DNA of 11,851 nucleotides, taken from assembly GCA_026770585.1 (NCBI GenBank), contig MU646784.1:303151-315001 (forward strand), given 5' to 3'. This document shows positions 11,479 to 11,851 of this stretch, one piece after another. Each line of letters starts with the position of its first letter. The stretch's first letter is position 1. The notes beneath the pieces are model-generated. The model saw nothing but the letters and a program-made list of their open reading frames with translations, did not search any database and was not told where the DNA came from. The stretch comes from Baffinella frigidus. Lineage: Eukaryota; Cryptophyceae; Cryptomonadales; Baffinellaceae. A program made the translations under genes and the position numbers.

Positions 11479-11610
11479 AGCTCTGCCTCACTCGGGTTGC
11501 CAGAGTTTCCTCAAGTTGACATGCTGGGTTTGCGTCACGAATCCGTCAATTTTGAAGCGGGAAAGCGCCCGGGCTCGCCATTTTTTTTCAGCCCAAATAG
11601 ACTTGAGACG
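11479..11610 (+). repeat. Dispersed CAAGTTGACATGC repeat, right-hand plus copy
   Basis: Same block order as 6311-6419: CTCTGCCTCACTCGGGTTG, CTCAAGTTGACATGCTGGG, TCCGTCAATTTTGAAGCGGG, CGCCCGGGCTCGCCA, CCCAAATAGACTTGAGAC. A T8 run follows GCCA. It includes the fullest left boundary, AGCTCTGCC, also found in the inverted copy at 4977-5108. Confidence 0.8.
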
Positions 11611-11851
11611 GAGCTGGGATTCGTACCAGGGCCGGATCGCTACATGGTTGTGCAATGGTACAAATCAGGGGGTTGCCCAGCGAGCCAAACACCTAGGCCA
11701 CGGATGTTGTTGCTCTTGCCTTCCCGCCTGGGGTACTATTAATATTTATGAAAGTATAATATTCATAGCTGGCTGTTGATCACGGTGTTGCTCCCTTGCA
11801 GGCTTGTCCTACTGGACGAGACACTAGTTCCCATATCTACCCTCCGGGGGG
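11611..11851 (+). other. Window end; possible terminal exon at 11802
   Basis: The stretch holds GGTACAAATC (11657), an AT-rich imperfect hairpin around CTATTAATATTTATGAAAG / TATAATATTCATAG (about 11737-11768) and an acceptor-like CTCCCTTGCAG ending at 11801. Joined in phase 1 to the 10771-10855 exon, it would add GLSYWTRH and a TAG stop. This is only compatible, not demonstrated. Confidence 0.35.

Overview
The window looks like repeat-rich nuclear DNA from a microbial eukaryote, most likely an alga with a red-type complex plastid. Three things point that way. Degenerate TTTAGGG-like heptad arrays run through the left three quarters, as in the subtelomeres of many algae. The few gene-like segments carry GT-AG introns. 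The best gene, at the right end, starts with a signal peptide whose predicted cleavage leaves phenylalanine at +1 (ANA|F), the classic entry signal for red-lineage secondary plastids (diatoms, cryptophytes, haptophytes and similar). The species cannot be named from the sequence. No rRNA, tRNA, transposase, reverse transcriptase or bacterial-type operon was recognised.

Layout. 1-250 is a heptad array, pure GGGTCTA at first and then degenerate. 251-1000 holds duplicated modules and a GA/GATA microsatellite block. About 1000-9400 is a mosaic of G-rich heptad arrays, short tandem repeats and a dense set of short inverted-repeat (hairpin) elements, most of them 117-163 bp. I delimited thirteen such elements or copies. 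One family has three copies, each exactly 126 bp. One element has exact 12-bp flanking direct repeats. One near-perfect hairpin has 42-bp arms. A dispersed repeat of about 110 bp occurs four to five times, in both orientations, and one copy is split by a palindromic insert. Long open frames in this zone come from low-complexity sequence and are not called as genes.

9413-11851 contains the most gene-like sequence. A minus-strand first exon (9413-9478, MGNLFS start, possible N-myristoylation) points left. A plus-strand gene (10393-10647 joined to 10771-10855 and further) encodes a signal peptide, a plastid-transit-like linker and a charged helix. Between them lies GC-rich, repeat-poor DNA that may be a shared upstream region. 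The probable introns of both genes carry hairpin elements, so the short elements appear to enter genes as well as intergenic DNA. No pathway can be assigned to either gene.
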